From the NCBI GenBank assembly GCA_002189035.1, contig NEEC01000002.1:4735001-4799000 (forward strand): a stretch of DNA of 64,000 nucleotides, given 5' to 3'. Source of the stretch: Utricularia gibba (Eukaryota; Streptophyta; Magnoliopsida; Lamiales; Lentibulariaceae). Shown here one piece after another: positions 11,191 to 23,479 of this stretch (position 1 is its first letter; every line of letters begins with the position of its first letter). Made by a program: the position numbers and the translations under genes. The notes under the pieces were generated by a model. It was not told where the DNA came from. It searched no databases and was given only the letters and a program-made list of their open reading frames with translations.

Positions 11191-11983
11191 GGGGGGGGGG
11201 GAGAATGAGGAAGACGAACATGAATGAAGCTGATGTTTGAAGACTATTTTCTGTTTCCAAAGATTATTACTCTTACCTAAAAATAACTAGCAACATTTCC
11301 CATCTTCTGTTAAACTTTTAAGTTTCCTGCTTGTTTATTTTCTATTAGTCGACCAAGGGATGAGTACATTGTGGATGATGTTTTCTTTTCTATTTTTTTT
11401 TATCTTAAGCATGAGTGGCTAAGCACTTAGGGGGTGCCGTGGGGTGAAAGGGGGAGAAATGTGCTAATCAATCTTTAGACCTAATCAACCATAAGTCATG
11501 CCACTTCCTTAAAAAACTAAGATAGATCCAGGAGAGGGAAGTAGTGAAACCCAGTTGAACAACCCTAATTAAAGTTAGACCAAAGATTAGGGGGAAAACA
11601 AGAGTACGGGTATTCCTAGATCTTGTAAGTTAGTTGTATGATTTATGGTTTGTGTGAGCTTGTTTAGTTTTTTAGCATACATCCCTTAGGAATCCCAAGG
11701 CATCACACATTTCATATTAGAAACCACCGAGTTTCAAGCTTGTTACTTTTCTTTACTACATTCCATCGTAGTTCTGCCTTAGTCTTAGTTAAGACCAATT
11801 CTACCAACGTGACACTGATTCCTTGCATTGACCTTCACATAGCAAACACCTAGCTCCTTGTGTTTGACCATAGTCCACTATGCTCATATTTTTCATATCA
11901 TTTGATGTGAATTAGGTTTATAAATTTTATTTGATAGGAGAAATTTGCAAATTAATGACTTTGCAATAATTTTTTGTTTATCA
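11190..11983 (+). repeat. family-1 LTR (5' LTR of Athila-like element), 5'-truncated
   Basis: Closely matches, in opposite orientation, 56942-57986 and 25968-26990: the block from GAGTGGCTAAGCACTTAGGGG (about 11411) to the TATCA end (11979-11983) is alignable throughout. The expected TGATA start is missing; similarity fades near the G run at 11189-11201. A primer-binding-like site and gag follow directly, identifying it as the 5' LTR of a gypsy element. Confidence 0.75.
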
Positions 11984-11986
11984 AAT

Positions 11987-12005
11987 TGACGCCGTTGCCA
12001 GCGAG
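11987..12005 (+). other. primer-binding-like site (tRNA-Asp type)
   Basis: GACGCCGTTGCCAGC starts four bases after the LTR end. It resembles the TGGCGCCGTTGCCGGGG motif typical of Athila/Tat-type plant gypsy elements primed by tRNA-Asp, with a few substitutions. Confidence 0.6.
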
Positions 12006-12031
12006 CGGTGTTTAATTTTTTTGTGATTTGA

Positions 12032-13715
12032 TTGATGCATTTGCGTTCTTCTAGTGAAGGGGATCTTTTTTTCTATCCAGAAATCGAGAGAACTATTACC
12101 AAAAACCACACAAGAGTGAGAGAAGCAGCAAGGTTGAGTAGACTCCCTACTATTACTCAAGCTAATTTTATCATGGAAGAACAAGAGAATAGCCTAAATG
12201 AACTTGATGCAACTGACCATATGTACAAAGGGCTGTGTATAAGGTTTTCTGATGGCACAGTCAATGAATTAAAGCCAGCTATGATTAATTTTCTGCCCAA
12301 GTATTATGGAAAAGTGGATGAAAGCCCACATGAACATCTTGACAATGTGACTGTTGTTTGCACCTCTTTTAAGAGTGCTGGTATGACTGAAGATGCCATC
12401 TGTTTGAGGGCGTTCGAATTTACATTGGAAGGAAGTGCAAAAACGTGTTCAACTCTTTGAAGCCTGGGAGTATCACAGATTGGAGTGGTATGAAGAAAGT
12501 ATTGCTTAGCAAATATTTCCCTGCTTCAATGGCTGAAGGAATAAGGAAGGAAATAAGTGATATTAAGCAGTCAAATGCCGAATCTTTACATGAATTTTGG
12601 GAGCGTTTTTATCAACTACTAGGATCCTGTCCATACCACGGATTTCAGACCAATGCATTGATCAAGTATTTTTATGATGGACTTCTATGCACAAATAAAG
12701 CCATGGTGGATTCTACAGCAGGTGGGTTTTTGAGAAAAAGACTCCCACAGAAGCTCTTGCACTACTTGAGGAGTTGGCCAAGCACTCCAGACACATTATC
12801 AGAAAAAAGACCTCGAACAGAAGGGTTTATGAGCTGGAATGCAAGCCAAAGTCATTAGAAAGTGAGCTGATGAAAAATGTGGCAGCCATGTTTGATATGA
12901 TGAAGGGCTTATTTTTATTCCAAGCTAAGAATATGCCTTGTGGAAACTACCACAGGATAGAACACATTGTTGATAAATGTCCCGAATTAATGGAGGAAGA
13001 ACATGTGAAGGCAATGGGATATCTGGAGCCAGAAAGGAAGAAATATGATCCCTATTCGAGCACCTACAATTCTGGATGGAGGAATCATCCAAATTTCAGA
13101 TGGAGTAACAATGATAATTCTTATAAGGGTGAAAGTTCATCTGTTGGACATCAAGGATTTCAACAAAATTTCTAGGAGCAGCAGCAACGTTCTTATCAAG
13201 CTCCACCATTTCGCAAGCCAAACCAGCAGATGCAACAGCAATTTCAGCCTCCAAACTAGAATAATTCTGGAGGAAATTCTGGAAGTTCATTGGAGGATAT
13301 CCTGAAGACTTTGATGACCCAATCAATCAAAAGCCAAGCTGAGAACCAACAAGCTATCAAGAATTTGGAAATTCAAGTTACTCAGCTTACAATAGAGGTT
13401 GGGGAACTTAAGCAAAAAGAAAGTCTACCATCACAAGCCAAATAGAATCCCAACTTTGGGGGAGGACAAAACATCAGTACCATGACATTGAGAAGCAGAA
13501 AAGAAAAACCTGGAAGAGAATTAGTCCAACCTAAGAGTAATTTAGCGTTGGGAGAAGAGTATGAAGTTGTGTTGGAAGAAGATATTGAAGAAAAGGAGGT
13601 GGAGATTGCTATTGAACCTCTCGTGGTAAAAGTAACCCCACCACCATTTCCAAGAAGGCTGAAGGCAAGAGAGGAACAAAATGAGAGAAAAAATGTTGAG
13701 AGCCTTCGGTAATAC
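12032..13715 (+). pseudogene. Athila-like gypsy gag, frameshifted and 3'-truncated
   Basis: Three overlapping frames (12032-12457, 12445-12760, 12774-13175) continue one gag protein: an ESPHEHLDN block, a MTEDAICLRAFEFTLEGSAKT block, the frame change at about 12450, then SLKPGSITDW, LLSKYFP, ESLHEFWERFYQLL and a STAGG block, which are characteristic of Athila-type gag. A degenerate knuckle CGNYHRIEHIVDKCP lies near 12937-12982. After a stop at 13174 the frame goes on through a glutamine-rich linker to TPPPFPRRLKAREEQNERK (about 13650-13693), the region before the protease. It stops there; no pol follows. The frame change at 12450 looks like loss of one base. Confidence 0.8.
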
Positions 13716-13924
13716 GCAATTAAATTTGACATAGGTAGAGTATATTGACTTGTTGTCGACTTATTACTGATGTATTAATATTTTTTTGAATTGTATATGG
13801 TTTAAATGTTCAGAATTCAAATTATTTTTTATTGAAAAAATCTTTAGGCTTATGACTCCAATGGAATTTTCAATCCATTAGCAATCTCTCCAGTCACACT
13901 TAAAAATGCTCAAATTTCTCAAAT

Positions 13925-14215
13925 AAAACTTACATCAAGCCCAAAACTCCATGAAAACCTGTGCTGATCGAGCCCATTCTAAACACATCGTTCAAGCAGG
14001 TGACTTAGTTTATTTGAAGCAACCCTAGAGTCAAACGTCCATTGTCATCCAATGAAATTTGAAACTCTCATGCTAACAATTTGGACCCTATGCAATCTTG
14101 AAAAAAATTGGCTCACTTGCTTATCTGTTGTATTTTCTTGCTAACTCCAAAATCTATCTAGTTTTTCATGTCCCTTCTCAAAAAAAGTATAAGCCCCAAA
14201 ATTTCTCTCAATTCC
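13925..14215 (+). pseudogene. gypsy integrase C-terminal remnant
   Basis: The + frame reads MKTCADRAHSKHIVQAGDLVYLK (about 13950-14018), then after shifts YAILKKIGSLAYLL (about 14090-14130) and KIYLVFHVPS (about 14150-14178). This is the standard gypsy integrase tail (KxxADxxR...GDxVYLKLQ...GPYxVLxKIGxxAYxLxLP...IHxVFHVS). It belongs to a different element from the Athila-like gag just upstream, so the junction at about 13720-13900 is between two elements. Confidence 0.7.
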
Positions 14216-16740
14216 CTAAACAGTCATTACGTTCTAGGTACTAAAATATTTACAGACAGGATTGAAGATATGGAACTAGGTGGCGTGTATAAGATCATCT
14301 TCCATTTCAATCGGATATGCCCCGACTTGTGGATCTGCCTTTCTCAAGTGTTCTAGCCCGCTTACCCATGTATTTTGATGATGAACAACCAATCTCACCC
14401 CATCTCGTATCTTGAATCGTAATCTCATCTCCTACCACTATCGTCCATGCCTTTAGTTCACCTCCGAGTATCCAAGTTGGAAAGACACTTCTTGGATACA
14501 ATATCATTTTCTTGACAGTGAGCCTTGGGGTCGACACTCTTGGGATCCATGAGGTAATGTAACGAAAAAAGATTTTCATTTTGCAAGTATACTGAAGGGA
14601 TTTGAAGAAGACAAAATAGACAAGGCAATCCAAGTCCAAGAAAGAGAAACACTTGATAATGCAATTGAAGTAACCTGACAATCAAAAGGTCCAAGGAAAT
14701 CCACCATAGTTAATTTTCTAAAATTGAATGTGGGAATTCAAGATTAAATCAAGTCAACGCAAATGGCAGTATAGCCCTCATTAAGTCTGAGAGTTTTGGC
14801 AAAAAGCTGTTTCACTATATTTATAGTTGTCATTCTTTACAAATATGTATTTTGGATGATATGGGAGACAGGCTATAAAATCAGTGTTTTCTTACCTTGT
14901 GGTACATTCTCCATTATCTTTCCCTCTTCTATAGCAACAAAATTCTCAGATGCTTTGCTCATGTATCTCAATGAAAGGCTTAAATAAAAATATAAAAAAA
15001 CGTGAGAACTTTCGTGTGTATACTTCACAATGATAGGTGAACTAGTATGATAGATCCCAGGAGAAAGCTTTGAAGGGAAGAGAAAATGATTGAAAAAATA
15101 CGCCTATTCCTACCTTAGAATGAAGAAAAAAAAGAGAGAGAAATATTTTTGTTTTTACAACATCCACCACAAGCATTCAAAGGGGTTTCTTCATAAATGA
15201 GAGACATCTAGAAAGAAGGAAGGGGAAGATTAAAGAGCTGGAAGGAGATAGAGGCATATCAACCCGCTTGCAGAATCAGATTTGTTCTAGGAACATTAGT
15301 TTGCACTAGGATTATTGTTTGAAAATTAGAACAAATTAGTAAACATTCTCTTAAAATTTCCTTCCATCCAGTTTTTGTTCATTTTTCTACTTTTAGATTT
15401 GTAACCATGGAAGTACCTTCATTATCATCTTATGTAGTCTCTTTATTCATATCTAATATGAGTGGTAGATTAGAGTAATACTTTAGGAAAAAGGGGTCAT
15501 TCATCTCATTGAATTCAAATCCATTCTAACTCAATTTGTATTTTCTTCTATTAACAAACATTGATAGATTTAGGAGAGAAAATGAAAACATCGAATTGAA
15601 GAAATATTACTTAAATACACCAAAGAGTTAGAAAATATTTAGTATTTAAGGTTTTAAGGTAGAAATCATGAGAATTGGATAGATTTATTCATATAATCAT
15701 TAAAATATGGGAGACCTTAGAATGGGGAGAATAGTGGAAAGGTTGGAACAAGAATGTAAGTTGGGAATCCTAAATTGAAAATTAAGAAAGAAGAAACTTG
15801 GGTAAATGTAAGCACCTCTATGATAGTTATACTTTTGAAAAGGTTGGAACAAGAATTTCATTGAGCACATATCCTTTGAAACACTAAGACATTACATTTT
15901 ATATATTGACGCTAATATTTGAGTTACCATGTTTATTACTTTTACATTATTGATTGCAATGCATGTTTTCTTAATTTTAGTTGAGGCTTAAAATTTATTG
16001 TCAAATCTAAATATATGAAAGTTAACTTAATAATCACTATGTTTGTCATGTTCAACTCTTATTCTACTATGATCAGAGTTGATTTGTATATAATTGAGAA
16101 TTAGAATTTACAAATTTATTTAGTTGATTTTGTGTCTTATAATTGTTCTTAAATAGCATTAAGTTAATATAATGCATTCAGAACTTGTGAAAGTAAATGA
16201 GTTATAAAGCTTTATACACACACATAAGTATAAGTTTTTACATTAATAAAGTGTTATTCTGAATAAAATATTATTATTTGATATTCTTCATTTATTTTTA
16301 TTTTTTAAAAAATAATTAATTACCTATTAATATAATTTTATTTATTATTTGGATATTTTACGTGAACTTACAAAATTATCATCAATACAACAACAATTTA
16401 AATTATAGTGATTGAGCATTAAATAAGTTTAATTGTATCAAATAAATTGATATTTTTTAATTTTCCAATAACTTCTCTAGACTACAAAGGATAATATAAA
16501 TGTTGATTAAAAAAATAAAGATAATATAATTATTCCAAATTATTAATAAATACATAATGCAATGAAGTTTAAAAGAAACAGTCTATTATTGGTATTAATT
16601 TTTCTGTCTCTGAAACGATTGGATTATGTATTTTTAAATTTTACATAATTATATTTCCAATTGATCATATCTCAATTAAATTGTCCAAAACTCATTATGT
16701 GGACAATGTTACAATAGTAAGGATAAAGTAGCATTTTTAG
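14216..16740. other. unassigned AT-rich sequence
   Basis: No gene or repeat edge could be assigned. The first part (to about 14500) may be the tail of the gypsy polyprotein. The rest is increasingly AT-rich, with only short chance frames. Confidence 0.3.
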
Positions 16741-16744
16741 CACG

Positions 16745-17180
16745 AGGTAGCCATGGGCACGAGTCTATACTCAATGAGTCATGAGTCGAACTTGACAAGT
16801 TAAGTGAAAAAATATAATTCGTCGAGTCATGAGTTAATGAGTTGAACACTTGGACTTCACTCGTATTACAAGTTGGCCCAAGTTGCTTATTTAACATACA
16901 AGAACTGCATGCATGATACTTATTTTTTGTAACAATTCGTCAAGGTAGTAGTACTATACAATACCGTGTGTGCACTAAATAGATGCTTGTCATAAGTTGC
17001 GTAGAATAATAGTGATATATAACATATGCGTTAATTGGTGCTCGTTATAATTTATGAGTTGACTTGGGTCAAAATCAAATATCAAATAATTGATTTGACT
17101 CGCACTTGTTGAATACGAATACGAATAAGAGTCATCATATCGGGTGGCTCATTTGAGTACACGATGATTCGGGAAGGATG
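16745..17180. mobile_element. MITE-like segment with ACGAGT/ACTCGT clusters
   Basis: Begins TAGCCATGGGCACGAGTC, similar to TAGGCATGGGTACGGTCA at 18957. GAGTC, CGAGTCATGAGT and GACTCG motifs recur in both outer parts. This subterminal repetition is typical of non-autonomous DNA transposons. The right terminus and target duplication were not found. Confidence 0.4.
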
Positions 17181-17438
17181 GTGAAAGGAGAGAAATGGAC
17201 ACCTAAGTCATGGGCCATTTTGAATTCATAAAGTCCCCATGACAGATGTATAACATACCAGGATTTCCCTTTTCCATCATGAATGCGTGTCAACATGGTT
17301 TGTCATAGAAGTCAGCTTCTTTAAAATGAGGGTATCTCAAATTTGGTTTGAATCCATCAAATCCGAGTAACATGGATCAAAAGGTGCATACACTTTCAAA
17401 AATCAAAGACGGGTATTATTTTCCAATCCAATATGATG

Positions 17439-18744
17439 TGTATTAAGTGTCATTTTCTAGTTATTTATTAGGCATTATTCGGTGTTAATCTAGTAGTAAG
17501 TTGCTCAAATTAGGAGTCTTATTATTAAGTATTTGATTTTTATTAAAAAATTTCTATTTTCCTATTTTGTATATATTTTCTGTCTTTTTTCTCACATTTT
17601 GACTGAGACATGTCAAGAGACTGTCATGGAGTGTTGCAGGAGTATTGTAGGTGGTTAGAGTTTGAGTTTTCGTGCCTTGTATGGGACATGGAACAATTGT
17701 GGGCGGAAAACTGACACTGGTCAAGGTCCCTCACTTACAGCATGTTAGAGTCTGCAGTAATGATTAGGCGCTAACTTGCACGCAAAGGAAAGCTGCTGGC
17801 GCACGCAAGACAAAAGGAATGATGGGAAGGAGACCCAAAGAAGTTAATGCATGAGGGGAATGATATAAAAGCAACTTGGAGCACTTAGTTTCGGACTTTT
17901 GGACTTTAGTCTTTGTATTTAGAACTTTTGAGTTCTTCATCCCCTCCAAGGAGGAAGAACACTTAGCTTCCTTTTCGTTTCGGTTTCCATGGCCCTTTGT
18001 GGCTAAAACCCTTTAAATTCCGGTAGAAGATGAAGTTTCCTTCCAAGTCTTGAGCAATACACTCGGTTTTTCACTGAATTCAATTCAGTTTCGCATACTT
18101 CCACGCTTCTTGTCGTAGTCTTTCTGTAATGACTCCTAGTCAAGGTCCATGAGTAGCAGGCCACTCCTCACGGATTTTTGTGAAGATCAAGGTGAAGAGC
18201 ACCAACTCCAACCCTACCGGTTCGAGGGAAGTAGTAGATTGTTTGTGGCCTAGGTACCGCGACGGTGGACAGGTTGTGACCTCGTACTTGACATTGGCCA
18301 TTGGCAACAGCTGGGCACATGCACGCAATTCGGTTTTGAAGACAATCAAAGGCAATCCTCTTGTCTTCCTAATCGTCCAAGGGGGAATCACATGAGGCCA
18401 TTCCCGTGCCTCCTTGTCAATCAGAGTAAGGGAGAGTAAGCTATTCTTTGCTTCTATGACCAGCTTTTTGGAAGAAATCAGTGAAAGCCGAGGAAAGGAC
18501 GAACAAAGGAAGGAGACAGAATCTCATTCCCAGGAACTGCATACCGTAGTCAAGGCTCATCACTTAGATTGTAACTTTTATTTCTGCATCTTAAAAACCC
18601 CGTTTTGCAAAACCATGACATTATTTGAAAGTTTCTTAAAAACACTTTTCATGGAAAACAACTTCCTGAGATTGATACTCGTACCACGCTTTTTGTGTTT
18701 TATGTTTTATAAATATTTAAAATTTTTTGAGGAAACGACACACA
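17439..18744 (+). repeat. family-3 LTR, + copy, with extra internal block
   Basis: Aligns along nearly its whole length with the reverse complement of 20105-21087, from TGTATTAAGTG (start) to GGAAACGACACACA (end). It contains a TATA-like ATGATATAAAAGC (about 17857) and TAATGACTCCTAGTC (about 18127). Relative to the other copy it holds an additional block at about 18150-18425. No internal retrotransposon genes adjoin it, so it is a solo LTR or the remnant of an inverted pair. Confidence 0.7.
18150..18425. other. extra block inside the + family-3 LTR
   Basis: About 250-275 bp present here and absent from the inverted copy, where the corresponding sequence passes directly from TCCATAAGTGGCTATTCC to CTCTTATTACCAGC. 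It is more GC-rich than the surrounding LTR and is open on both strands over about 210-250 bp. The predicted peptides match nothing I recognise. Confidence 0.5.
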
Positions 18745-18954
18745 ATAGTGTGTTTACTCTCCCCACTATTTAGTAAACATGGTATATTTAGTCTCCATTA
18801 ATAGTATTCAATTTATCCATTATTATGTGACGTAATGAAGAACATTAGTTTCCGATATTTTTTATTTAATCCATACTATTTGAAAATCGAATATATTTCA
18901 TCTCTAATATTTTAATATTTAGGAAAATTAATTTATGATCATTGTCGACGGTAC

Positions 18955-19545
18955 ACCTAGGCATGGGTACGGTCAACTCGTGTTAGCCGCAAGTCAACCT
19001 GCATGGAATGGTTACGAGTTACTCGTACTCATGAAAAACAAGTACGAGTCGAGTCAGTGATTTTTGACTCGGTGAGTTACTCGAATAGCTCATGAAAAAA
19101 TGAATGATTTGTAGTTAAGATTATTCATTTCTTAATTTCTATTTTATATCTTTTTATTTAATATTAATAATTTGATACTAATTAATTTTGCCTATATTAT
19201 ATACCATCAATCTCAAATATCGTAAAAAATGAGGGAAAACTTTATTAAAGTTTTTGAAATTGAATATTTAATGATTAAATAGATCATATACAAATAAAAA
19301 TATCCCTATATAACAAAAAAAGTAACTGAAAAATAGAATAATTATTTAAAAAAAAATAAAATAAAACACGGGTTGATGAGTCCATACTTAGGTCAAGTCA
19401 ACGAGTTGACAAGTAACGAGTCAACTTGGGTATGATATGATTTGGAGATCAAAGCCCGTCAACTCATTGACTCATGAACTCGTAATAGAGCCATAACTTG
19501 ACGAGTCCAACTCGTTACTCGTCAAGTCACAACTCGTAATTTTTC
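18955..19545. mobile_element. MITE-like segment with inverted ACGAGT clusters
   Basis: Left end TAGGCATGGGTACGG, followed within 140 bp by repeated ACTCGT/ACGAGT motifs. The right part (19375-19540) again carries ACGAGT, ACTCGT and GTCAACTCG clusters, with an AT-rich centre. It resembles 16745-17180. Such subterminal repeats suggest a non-autonomous DNA transposon, possibly hAT. Exact ends not fixed. Confidence 0.45.
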
Positions 19546-20104
19546 CATTATTTTTTTTTATTTTTTTGTGTATTTTAGTAGAAAAATATCAAATTTTTGG
19601 TTAATCAATCGGACCAACGTAGGAGTCTCAAAAAAACCAATGAATTGATGGGCGAAATGGTTTCTTTTAAGTTGGACGTGTAAAATTATAATGCAGAAAT
19701 ATCTGATCTCTAGTTAATTAATGGAACCCATGAATCCACTAAATTTCAAAAAAGGATTATGTTGTTGCATTAGCCATTACATTTTAGAACAAGCGTATTG
19801 GGCTTGCAGACTTCAACTCCTTACTCTTCATTTTGGAAAGCATGTCCGGTCGGATTAAAAAAAACCTGAACTAGGAAAAGATAAGATCAACTGGGCATTC
19901 AATGTTCAGATTGGTTGGCCGTCTTCGAGCACAAGGCCACACGTGGCCGAGGACGTGTCTCCGACTACGCCGTACTTTGAAGTCAGCAACACGTTGGGAA
20001 GTCGATGCTTTTCATCCTACATTGTTATACATTCACAGACGCCATGCGACCACTGCATCATTCAGTTTGAAGAAGAAGAAGAAGAAGCCCGAAGGAACAA
20101 GAAT
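19546..20104. other. unassigned spacer
   Basis: No convincing gene. A GAA-rich stretch at about 20068-20090 yields chance open frames in two registers. It separates the MITE-like segment from the inverted family-3 LTR. Confidence 0.3.
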
Positions 20105-21087
20105 GTTGCGTGTCGTTTCCTAAACAAATTTTAAATGTATAAAACGTAAAACACAAAAGAACATAGTACGAGTATCAATCTCAGGTAGTTGTTTTTCTTG
20201 AAAAGTATTTTGCAAGAAACTTCAACAAAATGTCACGGTTTTGTAAAAGGGGGTTTTTGAAACGCAGAAATAAAAGTTACAACCTAAGTGATGGGCTTTG
20301 ACTATAGTACGCAGTTCCTGAGAATGAGATTCCGTCTCCTTCCTTTTTCTATCATTGCCTCGCTTTTTACTGATTTCTTCCGAAAAGCTGGTAATAAGAG
20401 AGAGGAATAGCCACTTATGGACTTTGACTAGGAGTCGTTACAATGAATTCAACGAAGAACCGAGTGTATCGCTCAGGACTTGGAAGGAAACTTCATCTTT
20501 TCCCAAAAACTAAAAGGTTTTAGCTACAAAGGGCCATGAAAAATGAAATGAAATTTGAAGCTAAGTGTTCTTCCCCCGTGGAGGGGAGGAAGAACTCAAA
20601 AGTTTTAAGTCTAAAAAAGAAATGGCAAAAGTTTGAAACTAAGTGTTCCAAGTTACTTTTATATCACTTCCCACGTGCGTTAACTCCTTTGGTCCCCTTC
20701 CCATCATTTCTTCTGTCTTGCATGCACCAGCAGCTTTCCTTTGTGTGCAAGTTAGCGCCCAATCATTTCTGTAGATTCTAAAATGCCGTAAGTCAGGGGC
20801 ATTGACCAATGTCAGTCTTCCGCTCACAATCGTTCCAAGTCACGTACAAGGCACAAAAAGTCATAGTCTAACCTCTTGCAATACTCTTGCAACACTCCAC
20901 GGCTGCCTCCTAACATGTTTCGATCAAAGTGTGCGAAAAAGACAAAGAAAACCTATACAAAATAAGAAAATAAGATTTTTCTAAGGAAATATAATATTTA
21001 TAAATATAAATCCTAAAATGGGCAATTTAACACTAGATTAATACATAATAATACCTAATAATAAACTAGAAAATAACACTTAATAGA
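20105..21087 (-). repeat. family-3 LTR, - copy
   Basis: Reverse complement of the LTR at 17439-18744, lacking that copy's extra block. Its minus-strand start TCTATTAAGTGTTATTTTC and end GGAAACGACACGCAACA match the other copy. The two form an inverted pair about 1.36 kb apart. Confidence 0.7.
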
Positions 21088-21372
21088 TTAGTAGCAAAAT
21101 CAGACTTACAAACATGTGGAATAAGTAGGAAAGGGCACAACATCCAAAGAGAGACAAAGAGCAATGTTTTGCCGCTTGCATTCTGTAAGTTCACTTTTGT
21201 TGCAGTATTTGTGTAACGACTCCTAATCAAATGATTTAGTCCACTTTTCAACATGAATGTGAAATTAGCATAAACAACATATAAAACGTGATAAACCACA
21301 TATACCTAACCTAAACCACAATAAAACTTAACTATTTTGTATTATAAAATTTAAAGAAAGTGTGTGTCATCA
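21088..21372. repeat. fold-back fragment of a family-2 LTR
   Basis: 21090-21215 matches the + strand of the family-2 LTR (corresponding to about 28830-28950), while 21222-21372 matches the beginning of the same LTR in reverse orientation (corresponding to 28785 back to 28629), with ACACACACTTTC near its right end. The LTR start has thus been inverted relative to the next segment. The motif AACGACTCCTAATC at the junction (about 21215) is also found in the family-3 LTR. Confidence 0.6.
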
Positions 21373-22194
21373 TTAGTATATCAAGGAATTGCTTTTCTAA
21401 ATCCACTCGATGGTTGGATTTTGATACTGTTTGATTCTATAGAAACCTTGGATCTTTGGCCAATGATATGATTTCATAAGTTTTGAATGCAGAAAGGGTT
21501 TCTAAAAGTGAGTTTTTTCAGACATTTGTCTTGCTACTTTTAAGTGATTTGTGGTGCAGAATGCTATGATTTATTTAAAAACCTTTGGGGAAGTTGTGGA
21601 CATTTACTTCTTTATGTCAAACATACTTTGAGACAACTCCTTATGGAATAACAGCCATCATATGGTTCAAGGTTGAGGAAATGAAAGAAAATGTTTGAGG
21701 GGCTGAAATCTAGTGAGTTTGGTGAAAGGGGTGGCTCCTTTTGATCGATTTCATGAGGTGAAGGCTAAAAAAATCTCTTAATCTTCAATTTATAAGGTTG
21801 CTAGACTGAGGTTACTGAGAATAAGAGGGTGTGCCCATGCACATAAATGATGATATAGCTAATAGATTCATATATGCTAAATGTTTCATGTTTTATGTGT
21901 TTCTTTCGTGCATGGTTTTTCATTGGGATGATATTAATGTCTCTACATACTTCTCTTATTATTTCAATGTGTTGCAGTGCGTGATTGCTAAAAACCATTT
22001 CAGGTGAAAAGCGGGAGAGGAAGGAATAGGAGGTGTAATCCAAGTCTTAGAGTAAGAAGTCGTGAGGCCAAACTTTTTGGGTGTTTTTTGAACGCGTGCT
22101 TGCAAGTGTTGACGGGACTGGTGGTGGTTTTAAAATTGATGTCACGTTCACATTTTTTGTGTGATGGTGAACTTAGGTAGCTTTGTGTGGGGTC
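21373..22194. other. unassigned; weak LINE-like motif
   Basis: A + frame around 21575-21615 reads TFGEVVDIYFFMS, like the start of the RNA-recognition-type fold in plant LINE ORF1 proteins, but nothing flanking supports it. Otherwise no feature. Confidence 0.2.
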
Positions 22195-23284
22195 ATGAAC
22201 TGAAATTTTGCTTGTTACTCAATTACTAATTTCCATATTAAATATATTTATAAACCCAATTCAATCACAAGCGTTTGAAACACAAAGTGTATCATTGTAT
22301 AATTAGGGTCGATCACAAGAAGCAAATACTTGCTATGTGTTTTACCAGATATAAGATCATATAATAAATTTTACTCAATCTAAGATCAAACTAACAATGG
22401 CACGCAAATTCAGTAATTATAATAAGACCACAATTTAGAAGCTAACAAATACTGAGTGAATACTCAAAATAGAACTATGATGCATCCAGGTAGTTCAGAT
22501 GCTGAGATACTCAAGTTCCTAATGTATTTGCACATTCTAAATAACCTATGTTTACCCAGGCTGTTGCTCATATTTTCGACTAAAGTAGTTTCTAATGTTT
22601 TAACCATTTCACACTTAGATCTACCAATGTGTAAAATATGTAAAACTAGAGCTATTTGATTTTATTTGTTCCACCCAATCCTACCTATTATTCTCTTCTT
22701 GATTAGTTGGTCTACCTTTGAATAAAGCGTCTAAATTGCAATGTTGTTCAGTTCCTCTCTTAGATCTACTCGAGTAATATTAGAAACGAATTGCTAATAT
22801 ACTCAATTGTAGATTATTTGGTACTAAACTACATCACCCTTAGACATCTTAAGGCATTCCTAAAATCCAGTCCATCTTATTTATTAATTAAAGTATGATT
22901 TCATAAACATAAGAAAATATCTTAAACATTATAGAGAAAGCAATTGCAAAGATAAAACATTCAACAAACTAAAAATAAAGTCAAGTAAGTCCTATTCTCT
23001 ATCTAATATTGTTTACTCTCTAAAATAGTAGCATTGAACTGGATTTCCAATAGTCATTCTTCAAATCAGAGGTTCGTCTAAAGAAATTTTCTTCTTCTTA
23101 CTTCCTTTCTTGTTCTAGACGTTGTATGTCGAAGTTCTTCTTTGTGGTTTCTCTCCCTTCCAAAATATTTCCCTATCTCCTTTTCCTTAAAGTTTGGCAA
23201 AACACTTAAAATCATATGATAAACATTCAAAACATAATTAAAAAGTTATAATTTTTATAAATATGAAAATTTGTGTGTTATTAT
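22195..23284 (-). repeat. degenerate family-2 LTR, full length
   Basis: The minus strand starts TAATAACACACAAATTTTC (23284 inward), equivalent to TGATAACACAC of the better copies. It contains the GTAGACC-type repeats and ends with a GTCGATCACAAGAAGC-type block (plus view, about 22310-22325). No adjoining gag or primer site; probably a solo LTR, older than those at 28629 and 34010. Confidence 0.65.
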
Positions 23285-23479
23285 GGGATTGTGACTTTAG
23301 AGTGGTAAAGTTGCTTATCTCATTTATGATCAAAGGTTGAAGTCTTAAGCTCATATTAAAGTTTTATACAAGGTAATACTAAGATGTTATGGACTTATGG
23401 TTCTTTTTTAAATCATGGCATCAAGGCTTGAATCCACAAAAAAATGGATTTAAGCCTTAACAAATTACACTTGTAAATC

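Noticed and set aside
14307-14694. Overlapping - frames of 124 and 78 codons
   Set aside because: No motif, no introns, and they run opposite to a gypsy integrase tail; treated as chance.
21575-21615. LINE ORF1
   Set aside because: Only a dozen residues resemble the RNA-binding motif; no reverse transcriptase or endonuclease nearby.
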